Assembly: GCA_947497315.1 (NCBI GenBank)
Contig: CANMFX010000003.1
Span: 372,001 to 436,000 of the forward strand
Reading direction: 5' to 3'
Source: an uncultured Sphingomonadaceae bacterium
Lineage (GTDB): Bacteria > Pseudomonadota > Alphaproteobacteria > Sphingomonadales > Sphingomonadaceae
Length of the DNA: 64,000 nt
Position 1 is the stretch's first letter; the number at the start of each line of letters is the position of its first letter. The position numbers and the translations under genes were made by a program. Below, in pieces: positions 36,695-45,567 of the stretch. The notes beneath the pieces were generated by a model. That model was not told the DNA's origin and ran no database searches. It saw only the letters and a list, made by a program, of their open reading frames with translations.

Positions 36695-37597
36695 CTATGG
36701 GGCGATCAAATTCCTGTTTATGTACTGATGCAACGCATCAACAAAGACACGGGTTTTAAAGGGAAGGTGTTGCCGGTTTGGGTAAACGGCATAAATCGCC
36801 CTATCTTCGTTTTTCATCCTGTCTGTGAGAATGGGTTGCAGCTTTCCCGTCGCTATTTCGGAGTAAACCAGAAAGTGCGCCAGGCGAGCGATCCCCATAT
36901 TTTGTAGTGCAGCGGCTTTTACTGTGAGGCCAATGCCGGAAAAAATACTGTTGACGCGGACAGTCTGTGCTTCATCGCCACCATCAAACGTCCATTGATC
37001 GTTTGTTTGACCTTTGGCGTGGATCGTCAGGCATCGGTGGTCGAGAAGGTCAAGCGGTGCGACTGGAGCTTCGTACTGTTCAAGATATTCCGGTGAAGCA
37101 CAAACTACCCAGGGATCATCAATCAGTTTGCGTGCGATGAATGAGGTTTCCACAGGGCGTTCAAACAGCAACGCAACGTCAACTCTTTCATTCAACAGAT
37201 TAATCCCGCCATCGCCTTGTAGCAACAGAACCGAAACTTCCGGATAATTCTGTGAGAATGTCTTGAGAAATGGCACCAGGACTTGCAACGACAGCGCATC
37301 AGAGGCAGCGACGCGCAATACACCTCTAGGCACAGTACTCATATTCCGCGCCGTGTCTTCGGCATCTTCGATGGCAGCCAGAATATTCTCGCATCGTTCA
37401 AACAAGGCGTTTCCAGCTTCGGTGAGTGATAAGGTACGTGTTGTCCGGTTAAACAGCCGGACGCCAAGCCGATCCTCAAACCTGCTTATTTTTTTACTGA
37501 CGCCGGATGAAGTCAGTCCAAGCCTGCGGCCCGCTTCAATGAAGCTGCCTGACTGCACAACTTCGGTAAAAACTGACATTTCGTTTATGGGGTGCAT
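36695..37597 (-). CDS. LysR-family transcriptional regulator
   Basis: A 300-residue LTTR. The N-terminal winged helix reads MSVFTEVVQSGSFIEAGRRLGLTSSGVSKKISRFEDRLGVRLFNRTTRTLSLTEAG in pieces of the canonical pattern, and the C-terminal domain is a type 2 periplasmic-binding fold with the usual DVALLFERPVE and FLVYSEIATGKLQPIL segments. Its closest match in form is the DsdC/AaeR-like group with short linkers. LysR proteins usually control a divergent gene, but the upstream 300 bases lead only to a DUF983 gene on the other strand. Inducer unknown. Confidence 0.9.
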   Translation of the reverse strand: MHPINEMSVFTEVVQSGSFIEAGRRLGLTSSGVSKKISRFEDRLGVRLFNRTTRTLSLTEAGNALFERCENILAAIEDAEDTARNMSTVPRGVLRVAASDALSLQVLVPFLKTFSQNYPEVSVLLLQGDGGINLLNERVDVALLFERPVETSFIARKLIDDPWVVCASPEYLEQYEAPVAPLDLLDHRCLTIHAKGQTNDQWTFDGGDEAQTVRVNSIFSGIGLTVKAAALQNMGIARLAHFLVYSEIATGKLQPILTDRMKNEDRAIYAVYPNRQHLPFKTRVFVDALHQYINRNLIAP

Positions 37598-37897
37598 GGT
37601 TGATACCTCTCGCCATTAATGAATCCCTGTCAACAATAATATTCCATAAAGTCCATTTATTCCGCGTAAGAAAAATCCTATCTGACGAGCGATGAAAAGC
37701 GGCAGGTCACATGAGATGAAAGTGATCTGACCATAATGCAGCAAATGATTGTCATGATCTTCGCAGTAGCCTTCCGGGTTGCAGTGAACGGCTCGGCCTT
37801 CCGCCCCCTACTGGCCGAGCCAATTCACCGCTGAAAAATTGGTCAAAGAGATGGTGATCAGACCGACTGACCTCGAACAGATGGGTAGGAACAGAGC
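37598..37897. other. 300-bp intergenic region between lysR and DUF983 gene
   Basis: No gene is supported here. The left 80 bases are AT-rich and should hold the lysR promoter. The right half holds the strong inverted repeat at 37784-37828. A 32-codon open frame (37736-37834) spans it but has no ribosome-binding site. Confidence 0.6.
37784..37828. repeat. Strong inverted repeat / RNA hairpin
   Basis: GGCTCGGCC (37790-37798) and GGCCGAGCC (37813-37821) form a perfect 9-bp GC-rich stem with a 14-base loop, extended outside small bulges by GTGAA (37784-37788) and TTCAC (37824-37828). No T-run follows on either strand, so it is not a terminator. Candidates are a small RNA, a leader structure of the DUF983 gene starting 70 bases on, or a scattered repeat element. 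Confidence 0.55.
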
Positions 37898-38269
37898 ATG
37901 GAAGACGAAGTGATTGCCTTAATAAAATCAGGTATGAAGCTGAAATGCGGGCATTGCGGACAGGGAAAGCTTTTCAGAGGCTATCTGAAATTTCATGACA
38001 ATTGCCCAAATTGCAGTCAGGATTTAACTGTTGCCGACACGGCTGATGGCCCCGCCTTCTTCGTAGGTTTTTTTACGATGATTGTTTTTGCACCGATAAT
38101 TTTGGCGCTGGTCCAGTCGGCCGATACCATATTTGCGAAGATATTGGCTTTCATCATAGGTATCGTGCTGTGTTCGCTCGTTTGTCTGATCCTGCTGCCA
38201 CCAGTCAAAGCGATATTGCTAAATTTGCAGATCAACTACGATTCTGGTGAGGGAAGCACTGATAAATAG
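37898..38269 (+). CDS. DUF983 membrane protein
   Basis: A 123-residue protein with a zinc-ribbon-like start (LKCGHCGQGKLFRGYLKFHDNCPNC, two CxxC pairs) followed by VADTADGPAFFVGFFTMIV and a second membrane helix, the full DUF983 signature including the conserved DGPA. Two helices anchor it in the inner membrane. In some bacteria DUF983 genes sit next to cytochrome oxidase genes; none is here. Function unknown. Confidence 0.88.
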   Translation: MEDEVIALIKSGMKLKCGHCGQGKLFRGYLKFHDNCPNCSQDLTVADTADGPAFFVGFFTMIVFAPIILALVQSADTIFAKILAFIIGIVLCSLVCLILLPPVKAILLNLQINYDSGEGSTDK

Positions 38270-38310
38270 CTAGTTTCTGGACGCCAGCATATTGAGGACA
38301 ACATCCGGTC

Positions 38311-38718
38311 TTAGGCTTTCACGAACCTTATCACCAAATAAGCGGTTAGCGCAGCCGTCACACCTGTCGCGAACGTGCCCCACGCGATGTCATAGAGGGT
38401 GATTTTGGTCGACCAGACTTTAAGCACTGCCTGACTGGTCAAATCATAAGTCGCATAGGCAATGCCGCCGAATAGGGCGCCGTTAAGCAATGCAGTAGTC
38501 CATTGGCCATTTGCAAGTGCGGGTTTGACGCCAAACCAGATGATCCCGAACAGATAGATCAGATAGAAGGCCAGTGCTGGCGCTTTGCGAAACTCGTCTG
38601 CCATGATTTCGCCGATCACTGGGCGATATAAACTGTTCGCCATATTGCTGAGCCACAGGAAATCGAGGATGCCGAAAATGACGGCTGCGATAATATAGGC
38701 GATGACAAATTGGGTCAT
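38311..38718 (-). CDS. DUF2177 membrane protein
   Basis: A 135-residue protein with four membrane helices. The signatures FGILDFLWLSNMANSLYRPVIG and ATYDLTSQAVLKVWSTKITLYDIAWGTFATG are those of the DUF2177 family, with conserved Asp, Trp and Tyr residues within or next to helices. It follows the other small membrane protein gene by 28 bases and is likely cotranscribed. Function unknown. Confidence 0.85.
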   Translation of the reverse strand: MTQFVIAYIIAAVIFGILDFLWLSNMANSLYRPVIGEIMADEFRKAPALAFYLIYLFGIIWFGVKPALANGQWTTALLNGALFGGIAYATYDLTSQAVLKVWSTKITLYDIAWGTFATGVTAALTAYLVIRFVKA

Positions 38719-38746
38719 AGTGCTTCCTGTTTGTGGACCTTAATTC

Positions 38747-39406
38747 CTAGGCGTGTTTCAGTGTCCGTGTCCTGCTTACAAATGCTGCGGCAACCGATGC
38801 GACAGCGAAGGCGATCAATGCCGTTATCATCATTGCTTGGTCAGCGGCTTCCGGTTCCGGAGCAAACCAGTTAAATAACTGAAAAGCGAGCAGCAATATG
38901 GCCAGAAGTACTAAGGCCAGTTTAGACAATGGAGCAGTTGATCGTGTTCGAAATACATAAAATGCAAGAGCACCAAAGGTGAGTATGAGCTCAAGCGGCA
39001 TGGCGATGGCCGGATAGTTCCAAAGTCCGAAACCCAGATTGGGCGGTGATCCTGCCAATGTGAGATCCGGCGCATGTACCAGTAGATCGAGCAGCCAGTG
39101 GGACAAGACCACAAGGCCGCCGATGATGGCTCCGGTTTTGTTGCGGGTGATCAGCCAGATGAGTAATGCAAAGCCCAAAGCCCAAACACCGCTGCCAATC
39201 AAGCTGTGTGTATAGGGCATATCGTATAGATCCAACGGGTTCATAACCGTCATCCCAGGCGTGATCCGGAAGTTTTCGATGCCGAAAATCGCTAGTCCGA
39301 AAAAGCCGAAATCGACAAGTTGCCCCGCAACAAACAATGTACCGAGGCCCGGTGCCTTTGGATGGGTTGCGGCGATCATTGCCGGTGCGTAGTGCCCGAT
39401 AAACAT
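38747..39406 (-). CDS. Six-helix membrane protein, unknown function
   Basis: A 219-residue hydrophobic protein with six to seven membrane helices. Conserved-looking polar groups are MPYTHSLIGSGVWALG and VVLSHWLLDLLVHAPD, with histidines and an aspartate at helix ends, an arrangement similar to the YdjM-type membrane hydrolases, to which it may be distantly related. It is not otherwise recognised. It is the first gene of a two-gene unit with the DUF2177 gene. Confidence 0.65.
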   Translation of the reverse strand: MFIGHYAPAMIAATHPKAPGLGTLFVAGQLVDFGFFGLAIFGIENFRITPGMTVMNPLDLYDMPYTHSLIGSGVWALGFALLIWLITRNKTGAIIGGLVVLSHWLLDLLVHAPDLTLAGSPPNLGFGLWNYPAIAMPLELILTFGALAFYVFRTRSTAPLSKLALVLLAILLLAFQLFNWFAPEPEAADQAMMITALIAFAVASVAAAFVSRTRTLKHA

Positions 39407-39541
39407 AATGTCCTCCCCTGTTTCAGGAGACCGTAAACTTCATGCTGAAAAATAGCCAGATTGGGATCAGAATATCGAAACTGATTAATTTGCGCTCTCG
39501 GGGCCTTGACCGAAACCCAAAGCACCGTCATTGGAATGGCC

Positions 39542-39802
39542 ATGAATGAAAGTGCCCAAAACATGTCGGACGATACAGCAGATTTGAATTTTGAAGATGC
39601 ACTCAGGCGTCTGGAAGATATTGTCAGAAAACTGGAGAGCGGCGATGTACCGCTGGATCAGTCTATCGCCCTTTATGAACAGGGCGAAAAGCTTCGCACA
39701 CTTTGCCAGAAACGTTTGGAAGACGCCCAAGCAAAAATCGAGAAAATCACCCTCGACCGCGATGGCAAGGCTAAAGGCGTCACTGCCTTTGACGAAGACT
39801 AA
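39542..39802 (+). CDS. xseB: Exodeoxyribonuclease VII small subunit
   Basis: Small subunit of ExoVII, which together with XseA degrades single-stranded DNA. The 86-residue protein has the conserved core FEDALRRLEDIVRKLESGDVPLDQSIALYEQGEKL in consecutive parts and EDAQAKIEKI. Start: the ATG at 39542 has GGA at a good distance; ATGs at 39536 and 39563 are also possible. It overlaps nothing and is two bases from ispA, the usual xseB-ispA pair. Confidence 0.93.
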   Translation: MNESAQNMSDDTADLNFEDALRRLEDIVRKLESGDVPLDQSIALYEQGEKLRTLCQKRLEDAQAKIEKITLDRDGKAKGVTAFDED

Positions 39803-39804
39803 CT

Positions 39805-40707
39805 GTGCCCGCCAATAACAATCTGGACCTGCAGCAGGAAATGAGCCGCGTGGCTGCAGCGGTCGATAAACAGTTTGATCTGCTGCTGATGGTGCCGGAT
39901 GATGCGCGCGCGCAGCTTTTTGAAACAATGCGCCATGCTGCGATTGGCGGCGGCAAAAGGCTGCGTCCGTTATTGGTTGTGGCAACATCGCGCCTGTTCA
40001 ATGTCGATGAAACTTGCGCCTTGCGGGCTGCGACAGCATTGGAAGCATTACATGTCTATTCGCTGATACATGATGACTTGCCCTGTATGGACGATGACGA
40101 TTTGCGGCGCGGGAAGCCGACGGCGCACAAGGCGTTTGGCGAAGCGCCGGCTGTTCTGGCAGGGGACGCGCTCCATGCGCTGGCATTTGAATTGCTGGCG
40201 GATGACGCTACCCATAGCGATCCGTTTGTTCGGGCCGAGATGGTAGCTTGTCTGGCCAAAGCGGCCGGACCATCAGGCATGGCGGGAGGACAGATGATGG
40301 ATCTTGTCGCTGAAACAACGACATTTGATTTGCCGACTGTCACGCGATTGCAGCAGTTGAAAACAGGTGCGCTTATAAGTGCCTGTGTCGAGATTGGTGC
40401 CATATTGGGCCGCGTCCCGGTTGAAGGGCGGACGGGATTGCGAGGCTATGCTCATGATCTTGGTCTCGCTTTCCAGATTGCCGATGACATTTTGGATGTT
40501 GAGGGTGACGAAGCGGTTGCTGGAAAAGCGCTGCATAAAGACGAAAAAGCTGGCAAACAGACTTTTTTGAGTCTGATGGGACTGGATCGTGCAAGGGACC
40601 AGGCGCAAATGCTGGTCAATCAAGCCAAGTCGCATTTAAACGGCCATGGTGAGGAAGCCAATTTGCTTCGTGCCATCGCAGAATTTACGGTGCAGCGGGA
40701 CCGCTAG
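39805..40707 (+). CDS. ispA: Farnesyl diphosphate synthase (polyprenyl synthetase family)
   Basis: Condenses isopentenyl and dimethylallyl diphosphates to farnesyl diphosphate, precursor of quinone tails, bactoprenol and carotenoids. The 300-residue protein has the first Asp-rich motif in HDDLPCMDDDDLRRGKPT, the second in DDILDVEGDEAV, and GGGKRLRP at the N-terminus. The GTG start two bases after the xseB stop indicates coupling. dxs, often next, is absent; the neighbouring downstream gene is coaD. A C10-C20 preference cannot be separated by eye, but the form is that of IspA. Confidence 0.92.
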   Translation: MPANNNLDLQQEMSRVAAAVDKQFDLLLMVPDDARAQLFETMRHAAIGGGKRLRPLLVVATSRLFNVDETCALRAATALEALHVYSLIHDDLPCMDDDDLRRGKPTAHKAFGEAPAVLAGDALHALAFELLADDATHSDPFVRAEMVACLAKAAGPSGMAGGQMMDLVAETTTFDLPTVTRLQQLKTGALISACVEIGAILGRVPVEGRTGLRGYAHDLGLAFQIADDILDVEGDEAVAGKALHKDEKAGKQTFLSLMGLDRARDQAQMLVNQAKSHLNGHGEEANLLRAIAEFTVQRDR

Positions 40708-40740
40708 TCGCGGTACCAGTGAACCAAGGGGGAAGGTAAT

Positions 40741-41244
40741 ATGAGAGTCGGTGTTTATCCTGGGACTTTTGACCCGGTCACACTTGGGCACATGGATATC
40801 ATTCAGCGCGGGACGCGACTGGTAGACAAATTGGTAATTGGTGTGACAACCAATCCTTCGAAATCCCCCATGTTTTCGCTCGAAGAACGGCTGGAAATGG
40901 TTCGCCGCGAAACAGCTGACTTGGGTGATGCGGTTGAGGTGGTCGCGTTTAATGCATTGCTGATGAAGTTTGCCCAAAAGCAGGGTGCCAGCGTGATCGT
41001 ACGCGGGTTGCGGGCCGTTGCCGACTTTGAATATGAATATCAAATGGCCGGCATGAACCAGCAACTGAATGATCAGATTGAAACGGTGTTTCTGATGGCC
41101 GATGTCTCGTTGCAGCCAATTGCATCTCGTCTGGTGAAGGAGATCGCTGTTTATGGCGGCGAAATTCATAAATTTGTATCGCCCAAAGTCTGTGAAGAAG
41201 TCGTCGCCCGAGTGGCAGAAACTGGCTTGAAGGGCGAACAATAA
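40741..41244 (+). CDS. coaD: Pantetheine-phosphate adenylyltransferase
   Basis: Fourth step of CoA synthesis, adenylating 4'-phosphopantetheine to dephospho-CoA. The 167-residue enzyme shows YPGTFDPVTLGHMDII (the T/HxGH nucleotidyl-transferase motif) and VIVRGLRAVADFEYEYQM, plus the late LVKEIAVYGG. A strong GGGGAAGG precedes the ATG. It starts a run coaD-cyclophilin-queA that is conserved in alphaproteobacteria. Confidence 0.96.
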   Translation: MRVGVYPGTFDPVTLGHMDIIQRGTRLVDKLVIGVTTNPSKSPMFSLEERLEMVRRETADLGDAVEVVAFNALLMKFAQKQGASVIVRGLRAVADFEYEYQMAGMNQQLNDQIETVFLMADVSLQPIASRLVKEIAVYGGEIHKFVSPKVCEEVVARVAETGLKGEQ

Positions 41245-41388
41245 GCGGGCAATGCAAAGATGAAAATCGGGTTTTGACAAGCAGTTCATTGCGGCGAAAG
41301 CATATCTCGTCCAATAGGCAGCAATATTATGATTGGGCGGGCAGATAAGCGCCGCCGAAATGACCAAAGAATAGGTGAGTAGTTTAAT

Positions 41389-42042
41389 ATGCTAAGCAAA
41401 TATATTGTTTCCCTTTTTGCTGCCGCCATGATCAGCACTGGCGCAGCAGCACAGGAACAAGCGGCGCCCGCTGAACCGGCTCCGGCGTCTGTGCCGGCAG
41501 AGGAAAATATTCTACATTTGGACTTGTCCACCGGCGGACGGGTCACAATACAGCTTTATCCAGCCTTGGCCCCGAACCACGTAGAACGGATCAAGACGCT
41601 CACGCGGCAGGGTTTTTATGATGGGATTATTTTCCACAGAGTCATTGAAGGCTTCATGGCTCAAACCGGAGACCCTACCGGTACCGGTACGGGAGGGTCA
41701 GAGCTGCCTGACCTAGAAGCTGAATTCCATGCATTCCCCCATTTGAGAGGCGTAGTATCCATGGCTCGCGCCGAAAGTGAAGACAGTGCGAATAGCCAAT
41801 TTTTCATTGTATTCTATCCGCGATTTGCTTTGGACAAAAAATACACGGTTTTCGGCCGGGTCTCTGCCGGCATGCAATATGTCGATGCGATCAATCGCGG
41901 CGAGCCACCAGCGAGCCCGAGTAGGATTTTGCAGGCTTCGATCGCAGCTGACGGCAAAGCACCGCCAGCGCCTAGGTCTTTTGCGCCAATAGCTGAAAAA
42001 GAGATCACTATCGACGACCTGAACGCGCCAATTAACCCCTAG
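41389..42042 (+). CDS. Periplasmic cyclophilin-type peptidylprolyl isomerase
   Basis: A 217-residue PpiA-like protein that speeds proline isomerisation in folding of exported proteins. It has a signal peptide (MLSKYIVSLFAAAMISTGAAAQ), an Ala/Pro-rich linker and a cyclophilin domain with the core FYDGIIFHRVIEGFMAQTGDPTGTG, then SMARAESEDSANSQFFIV. The Trp of cyclosporin-sensitive forms is not in the visible motif, as in most bacterial types. It is nine bases from queA. Confidence 0.92.
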   Translation: MLSKYIVSLFAAAMISTGAAAQEQAAPAEPAPASVPAEENILHLDLSTGGRVTIQLYPALAPNHVERIKTLTRQGFYDGIIFHRVIEGFMAQTGDPTGTGTGGSELPDLEAEFHAFPHLRGVVSMARAESEDSANSQFFIVFYPRFALDKKYTVFGRVSAGMQYVDAINRGEPPASPSRILQASIAADGKAPPAPRSFAPIAEKEITIDDLNAPINP

Positions 42043-42051
42043 GCTTTTCCT

Positions 42052-43089
42052 ATGCGCGTTGATCTTTTTGATTTTGCGCTTCCGCAGGACAATATTGCGC
42101 TAAGACCCGCCGTGCCAAGAGACAGCGCGCGGCTGTTGAGCGTTTGCGGGTCAGAACAATTGTCCGATCATCTCGTCTCCGGACTGCCAAAGTTGCTGTC
42201 AAAAAACGACATATTGGTTTTCAACGATACCAAAGTAATCCCGGCTCAGCTGGAGGGGCGTCGCGGCGAGGCGAAGATAGGTGCGACATTACATAAGCGC
42301 GTCGACCTGAGGCGTTGGCAGGCTTTTATTCGTAACGCCAAAAGACTGAAGATTGATGATGTCATCGACTTTGGCCAGAAGGTTCTGGCGCGGGCCGAAG
42401 AAAAACATGATGACGGGAGTTTCCTGCTCCACTTTCTTGGTGACGAACCTGTCGAGCTTCTGCTGGGAAGGGCAGGGAGCATGCCGCTACCGCCTTACAT
42501 TGCCAGCAAACGTGACATCGACGAACGCGATGCGGAAGACTATCAGACAATGTTTGCGCGTGAAAAAGGAGCCGTCGCAGCACCAACAGCTGCGCTGCAC
42601 TTTACCGATGGTTTGATGAAAGCCCTGAGCGAGGCTGGTGTGGGTCAAGAAACACTTACTTTGCATGTTGGCGCAGGAACGTTTCTTCCGGTGAAAGTGG
42701 ACGAAACTGATGATCATCAGATGCACAGTGAATGGGGTCGGATCGAATCTGACGTGGCTGATCGTCTGAATCAGGCACGCCGGAATGGCGGCCGCGTAAT
42801 CGCCGTCGGAACGACCAGCTTGCGCCTGCTGGAAAGTGCGACCGGAGAAGATGGCATTATCCAGCCCTTTGCGGGGGACACCGATATTTTCATCACGCCC
42901 GGCTATAAGTTTCGCGCCATTGACGGCCTGATGACCAATTTCCATCTGCCCAAATCAACTCTGTTCATGCTGGTCAGTGCGCTGATGGGGCTTGAGACTA
43001 TGCAAGCGGTTTATGCTCACGCTATTGCGCAAGGGTACCGATTTTATAGTTACGGGGACTCGAGCCTGCTGCTGCCAGATAGGAGTTAG
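42052..43089 (+). CDS. queA: tRNA preQ1(34) S-adenosylmethionine ribosyltransferase-isomerase
   Basis: Penultimate step of queuosine synthesis: transfers and rearranges the ribosyl part of AdoMet onto preQ1 in the tRNA anticodon. The 345-residue protein has the QueA start DLFDFALPQDNIALRPA, the DTKVIPAQLEGRR block, and the terminal TNFHLPKSTLFMLVSALMG. tgt, the enzyme acting just before it, is 1.3 kb downstream on the same strand but separated by two reversed genes. The stop abuts the stop of the convergent neighbour. Confidence 0.96.
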   Translation: MRVDLFDFALPQDNIALRPAVPRDSARLLSVCGSEQLSDHLVSGLPKLLSKNDILVFNDTKVIPAQLEGRRGEAKIGATLHKRVDLRRWQAFIRNAKRLKIDDVIDFGQKVLARAEEKHDDGSFLLHFLGDEPVELLLGRAGSMPLPPYIASKRDIDERDAEDYQTMFAREKGAVAAPTAALHFTDGLMKALSEAGVGQETLTLHVGAGTFLPVKVDETDDHQMHSEWGRIESDVADRLNQARRNGGRVIAVGTTSLRLLESATGEDGIIQPFAGDTDIFITPGYKFRAIDGLMTNFHLPKSTLFMLVSALMGLETMQAVYAHAIAQGYRFYSYGDSSLLLPDRS

Positions 43090-43827
43090 TTATTTACTGG
43101 CCTCGGCTTTCCTGTCCAGCAGCCGTGTTCGTTCTCTTTGCAGTGCTTCCAGGTTTGCAAAATCTGGTTCAGTAATCTTGGTCGTCTCAAATAGCAGGAT
43201 TGAATTATCAACACTGGCGAGCGCGGTGTCATAATCATCCCGCTTTTTGGCGATAGACGACTGGATCAGATTGGCAAGAAACAGGAGCATGTCCTGCATT
43301 GGATATTCCCTTTTTCCAGCAAGGGCTTCTATCTTTTTCGCGGATCGTATTGCGTCATCATATTCCGCTTCCAGACTGGCCTCATATTCCTTGGAACCGA
43401 GATATTCTGGTTTGTCCCGCATTAAAGCGCGTCGAGACCGTCGATGATCACGGGTAATTTCCTTCGCTTCTCTATAGGTCTGGAAACCTTCAAGTAATGG
43501 CCAGCAATTATAGAGCGCGATCATCATGGCCTCGCCTTCGGTAGCCCAACAGCTTCGCAGATCATCCCGATGCTTTGTTTGTATTACTATGGTTTCGGGG
43601 TTCGTGCTTATAATGCGCTCAAGAACACTGACATCCGGTTTCTTTGGTGCGGCTAACTGCTGACTTTGATTTGTCTCGGAGTCAGATGTTTGGAGAGCTC
43701 TTTGAGAAGATGGCGGCACGTTAGGAAAAGAAAAAGCTTCCGATTTGGCTTCCTGTGCGGAAACTTGGGCAGGAAGAATGGAAACAGCAGTTAAGGCCAA
43801 GGTAAAGCAGTTGAGGGTTTTTGTCAT
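43090..43827 (-). CDS. Exported protein of unknown function
   Basis: A 245-residue protein with a signal peptide (MTKTLNCFTLALTAVSILPAQVSAQ) and no family I recognise. The mature part is hydrophilic and mostly helical; residues around 80-105 (HRDDLRSCWATEGEAMMIALYNCW) contain two cysteines 17 residues apart that might pair. Two predicted helical hairpins rich in Arg, Glu and Lys follow. Start ATG after GAGGATCGG. It lies head to tail with the bufferin-like gene, but a terminator separates them. Confidence 0.6.
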   Translation of the reverse strand: MTKTLNCFTLALTAVSILPAQVSAQEAKSEAFSFPNVPPSSQRALQTSDSETNQSQQLAAPKKPDVSVLERIISTNPETIVIQTKHRDDLRSCWATEGEAMMIALYNCWPLLEGFQTYREAKEITRDHRRSRRALMRDKPEYLGSKEYEASLEAEYDDAIRSAKKIEALAGKREYPMQDMLLFLANLIQSSIAKKRDDYDTALASVDNSILLFETTKITEPDFANLEALQRERTRLLDRKAEASK

Positions 43828-43879
43828 GAAACCGATCCTCAGTGTCTGCTCGGCTGTAGTCAAGCGTAAATAGTTGTGC

Positions 43880-43914
43880 AGAAAGAATAAGGGCGGCTCT
43901 ATCGAACCGCCCTT
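43880..43914 (-). terminator. Rho-independent terminator of the DUF2282 gene
   Basis: AAGGGCGG and CCGCCCTT (43889-43914) form a perfect 8-bp stem with a ten-base loop. Read on the minus strand it is followed by ATTCTTTC, so it ends the transcript of the gene starting at 44285. Confidence 0.75.
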
Positions 43915-43937
43915 TCAATATCTGATATGTTAAAGGC

Positions 43938-44285
43938 TTAACCTTCAGCAGCTACCGGCACTGGCGGATCATTGTCGGCCACTTCGGTCAGCGAACCGCC
44001 CTGGGGTTCACATTCGCCTGCTTCTGTATATTTCCAGGCGTTGCCCTGGTAATCGACAACCGATGTACCGGCACAGCTTGTGCCTTCGCCGGCGGCGCAA
44101 TCATTTTCGCCTGCTTTGGCGATGCCGAAACATTTTTCTTTTTCAGCGGCCGCAACTTCGGTCACTTCTTCACCTGCAGCTTCAGCGCCTTCTGTTGCTT
44201 CGCTGGCACCCCCGGAACAGGCGGAAAGAGCCGCGGCTGCGATAAGCGCGGTTGCCGCTGAACCCAGTTTCTTTGTCTTCGTCAT
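43938..44285 (-). CDS. DUF2282/BufA1-like (bufferin-type) small exported protein
   Basis: A 115-residue exported protein whose second half matches the DUF2282 family, renamed BufA1 for bufferin-type copper-chelating peptides: [20 protein letters not shown] then [15 protein letters not shown] and a final GEC, with cysteines at 52, 63, 71 and 92. The N-terminal signal ends in a lipobox (LSAC, Cys23), so the protein is probably a lipoprotein, followed by an acidic Ala/Glu linker. Bufferin precursors are normally followed by bufB (DUF692) and bufC (DUF2063) genes; neither is here. It has its own terminator. An orphan, membrane-tethered relative is the best description. Confidence 0.75.
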   Translation of the reverse strand: MTKTKKLGSAATALIAAAALSACSGGASEATEGAEAAGEEVTEVAAAEKEKCFGIAKAGENDCAAGEGTSCAGTSVVDYQGNAWKYTEAGECEPQGGSLTEVADNDPPVPVAAEG

Positions 44286-44439
44286 AAAATACTCCCGATT
44301 TTGGTCTTTGAAAAACTGCTACCATCCTGCACAGTTATTGAGGGATTCGTACAGAACGGCCCCTTGGTTACACCATAAGGCAAAAAACGCAAAATTCTTT
44401 GTTTTTTCGAACCTTAGTTCGCTGATTAGGATGATTTTA

Positions 44440-45567
44440 ATGGCCGACCGTTTTTCTTTTTCGATCGACGCCACGGATGGAAAGGCGCGTACCGGAAAAA
44501 TTACGATGCAACGCGGAGATATCCGTACACCGGCGTTTATGCCGGTCGGTACGGCGGCCACGGTCAAGGCTATGAAACCGGATACGGTTCGCGCTACCGG
44601 CGCGGATATCATTCTGGGAAACACCTATCATCTTATGCTGCGGCCCGGTGCTGAGAGAGTCGCAAAGCTCGGCGGTCTGCATAAATTTATGAACTGGAAT
44701 CGGCCCATTCTGACCGACAGTGGCGGCTATCAGGTGATGAGCCTCTCCGACCTTACGAAGATGAGCGAAGATGGCGTGGAGTTCCAGAGTCATCTGGATG
44801 GATCCCGCCATATGCTGACACCGGAGCGGTCGATGGAAATTCAGAGGTTGCTCGGCAGTGACATTGTCATGGCGTTTGACGAGTGCACCAAAAATGGCGC
44901 GACCCGAGAGGAAGCCATGCTGTCCATGGAGCGCTCCATGCGCTGGGCGAAACGATCCCGCGATGGTTTTGACAGCGGTCAGGATCACGCAACAAAGGCA
45001 GCGCTTTTCGGAATCCAGCAAGGGTCTCTCGACAAGGATATCCGGGCGATTTCGGCCCAAGCGCTCATCGAGATCGGTTTCGATGGCTATGCCATTGGCG
45101 GACTGGCCGTGGGAGAAGGGCAAGAAGCGATGTTCGATGTACTCGACTACGCACCGGGCCAACTACCCGAAGATAAACCGCGCTATCTGATGGGTGTAGG
45201 CAAGCCGGATGATCTCGTCGGCGCAGTGGAGCGCGGAGTGGATATGTTCGATTGCGTGCTGCCCAGCCGGTCTGGCCGCAACGGGCAGGCGTTCACTGCT
45301 AACGGGCCGATCAATATTCGCAATGCAAAATTCGCCGAAGACCTGGAACCATTGGATGCAGAATGCACCTGTTCGGTTTGCCAGACCTATAGCCGCGCCT
45401 ATCTGCATCACCTGATCCGATCAAAGGAAATACTGGGTGCTATGTTAATGACAGAGCATAATATTGCTTTTTACCAATCGCTTATGGCTGGAATGCGAGA
45501 GGCTATTGCAGGCGGAGTTTTTGCGGCCTTTGCCAGCAATTTCCGCGGGAAATATCTTCGGCAATGA
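44440..45567 (+). CDS. tgt: tRNA-guanine transglycosylase
   Basis: Exchanges guanine-34 for preQ1 in tRNAs with GUN anticodons. The 375-residue protein has all landmarks: [40 protein letters not shown] (active-site Asp), [14 protein letters not shown] (nucleophile Asp) and the zinc site C-x-C-x2-C in CTCSVC with a later His. The ATG at 44440 follows AGGAT; an in-frame ATG at 44431 is an alternative. Its stop overlaps the start of glnE (ATGA). Confidence 0.96.
   Translation: MADRFSFSIDATDGKARTGKITMQRGDIRTPAFMPVGTAATVKAMKPDTVRATGADIILGNTYHLMLRPGAERVAKLGGLHKFMNWNRPILTDSGGYQVMSLSDLTKMSEDGVEFQSHLDGSRHMLTPERSMEIQRLLGSDIVMAFDECTKNGATREEAMLSMERSMRWAKRSRDGFDSGQDHATKAALFGIQQGSLDKDIRAISAQALIEIGFDGYAIGGLAVGEGQEAMFDVLDYAPGQLPEDKPRYLMGVGKPDDLVGAVERGVDMFDCVLPSRSGRNGQAFTANGPINIRNAKFAEDLEPLDAECTCSVCQTYSRAYLHHLIRSKEILGAMLMTEHNIAFYQSLMAGMREAIAGGVFAAFASNFRGKYLRQ

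Noticed and set aside
37736-37834. 32-codon open frame in the lysR-DUF983 gap
   Set aside because: No ribosome-binding site, and its middle is the GC-rich inverted repeat, which explains the sequence better than coding.
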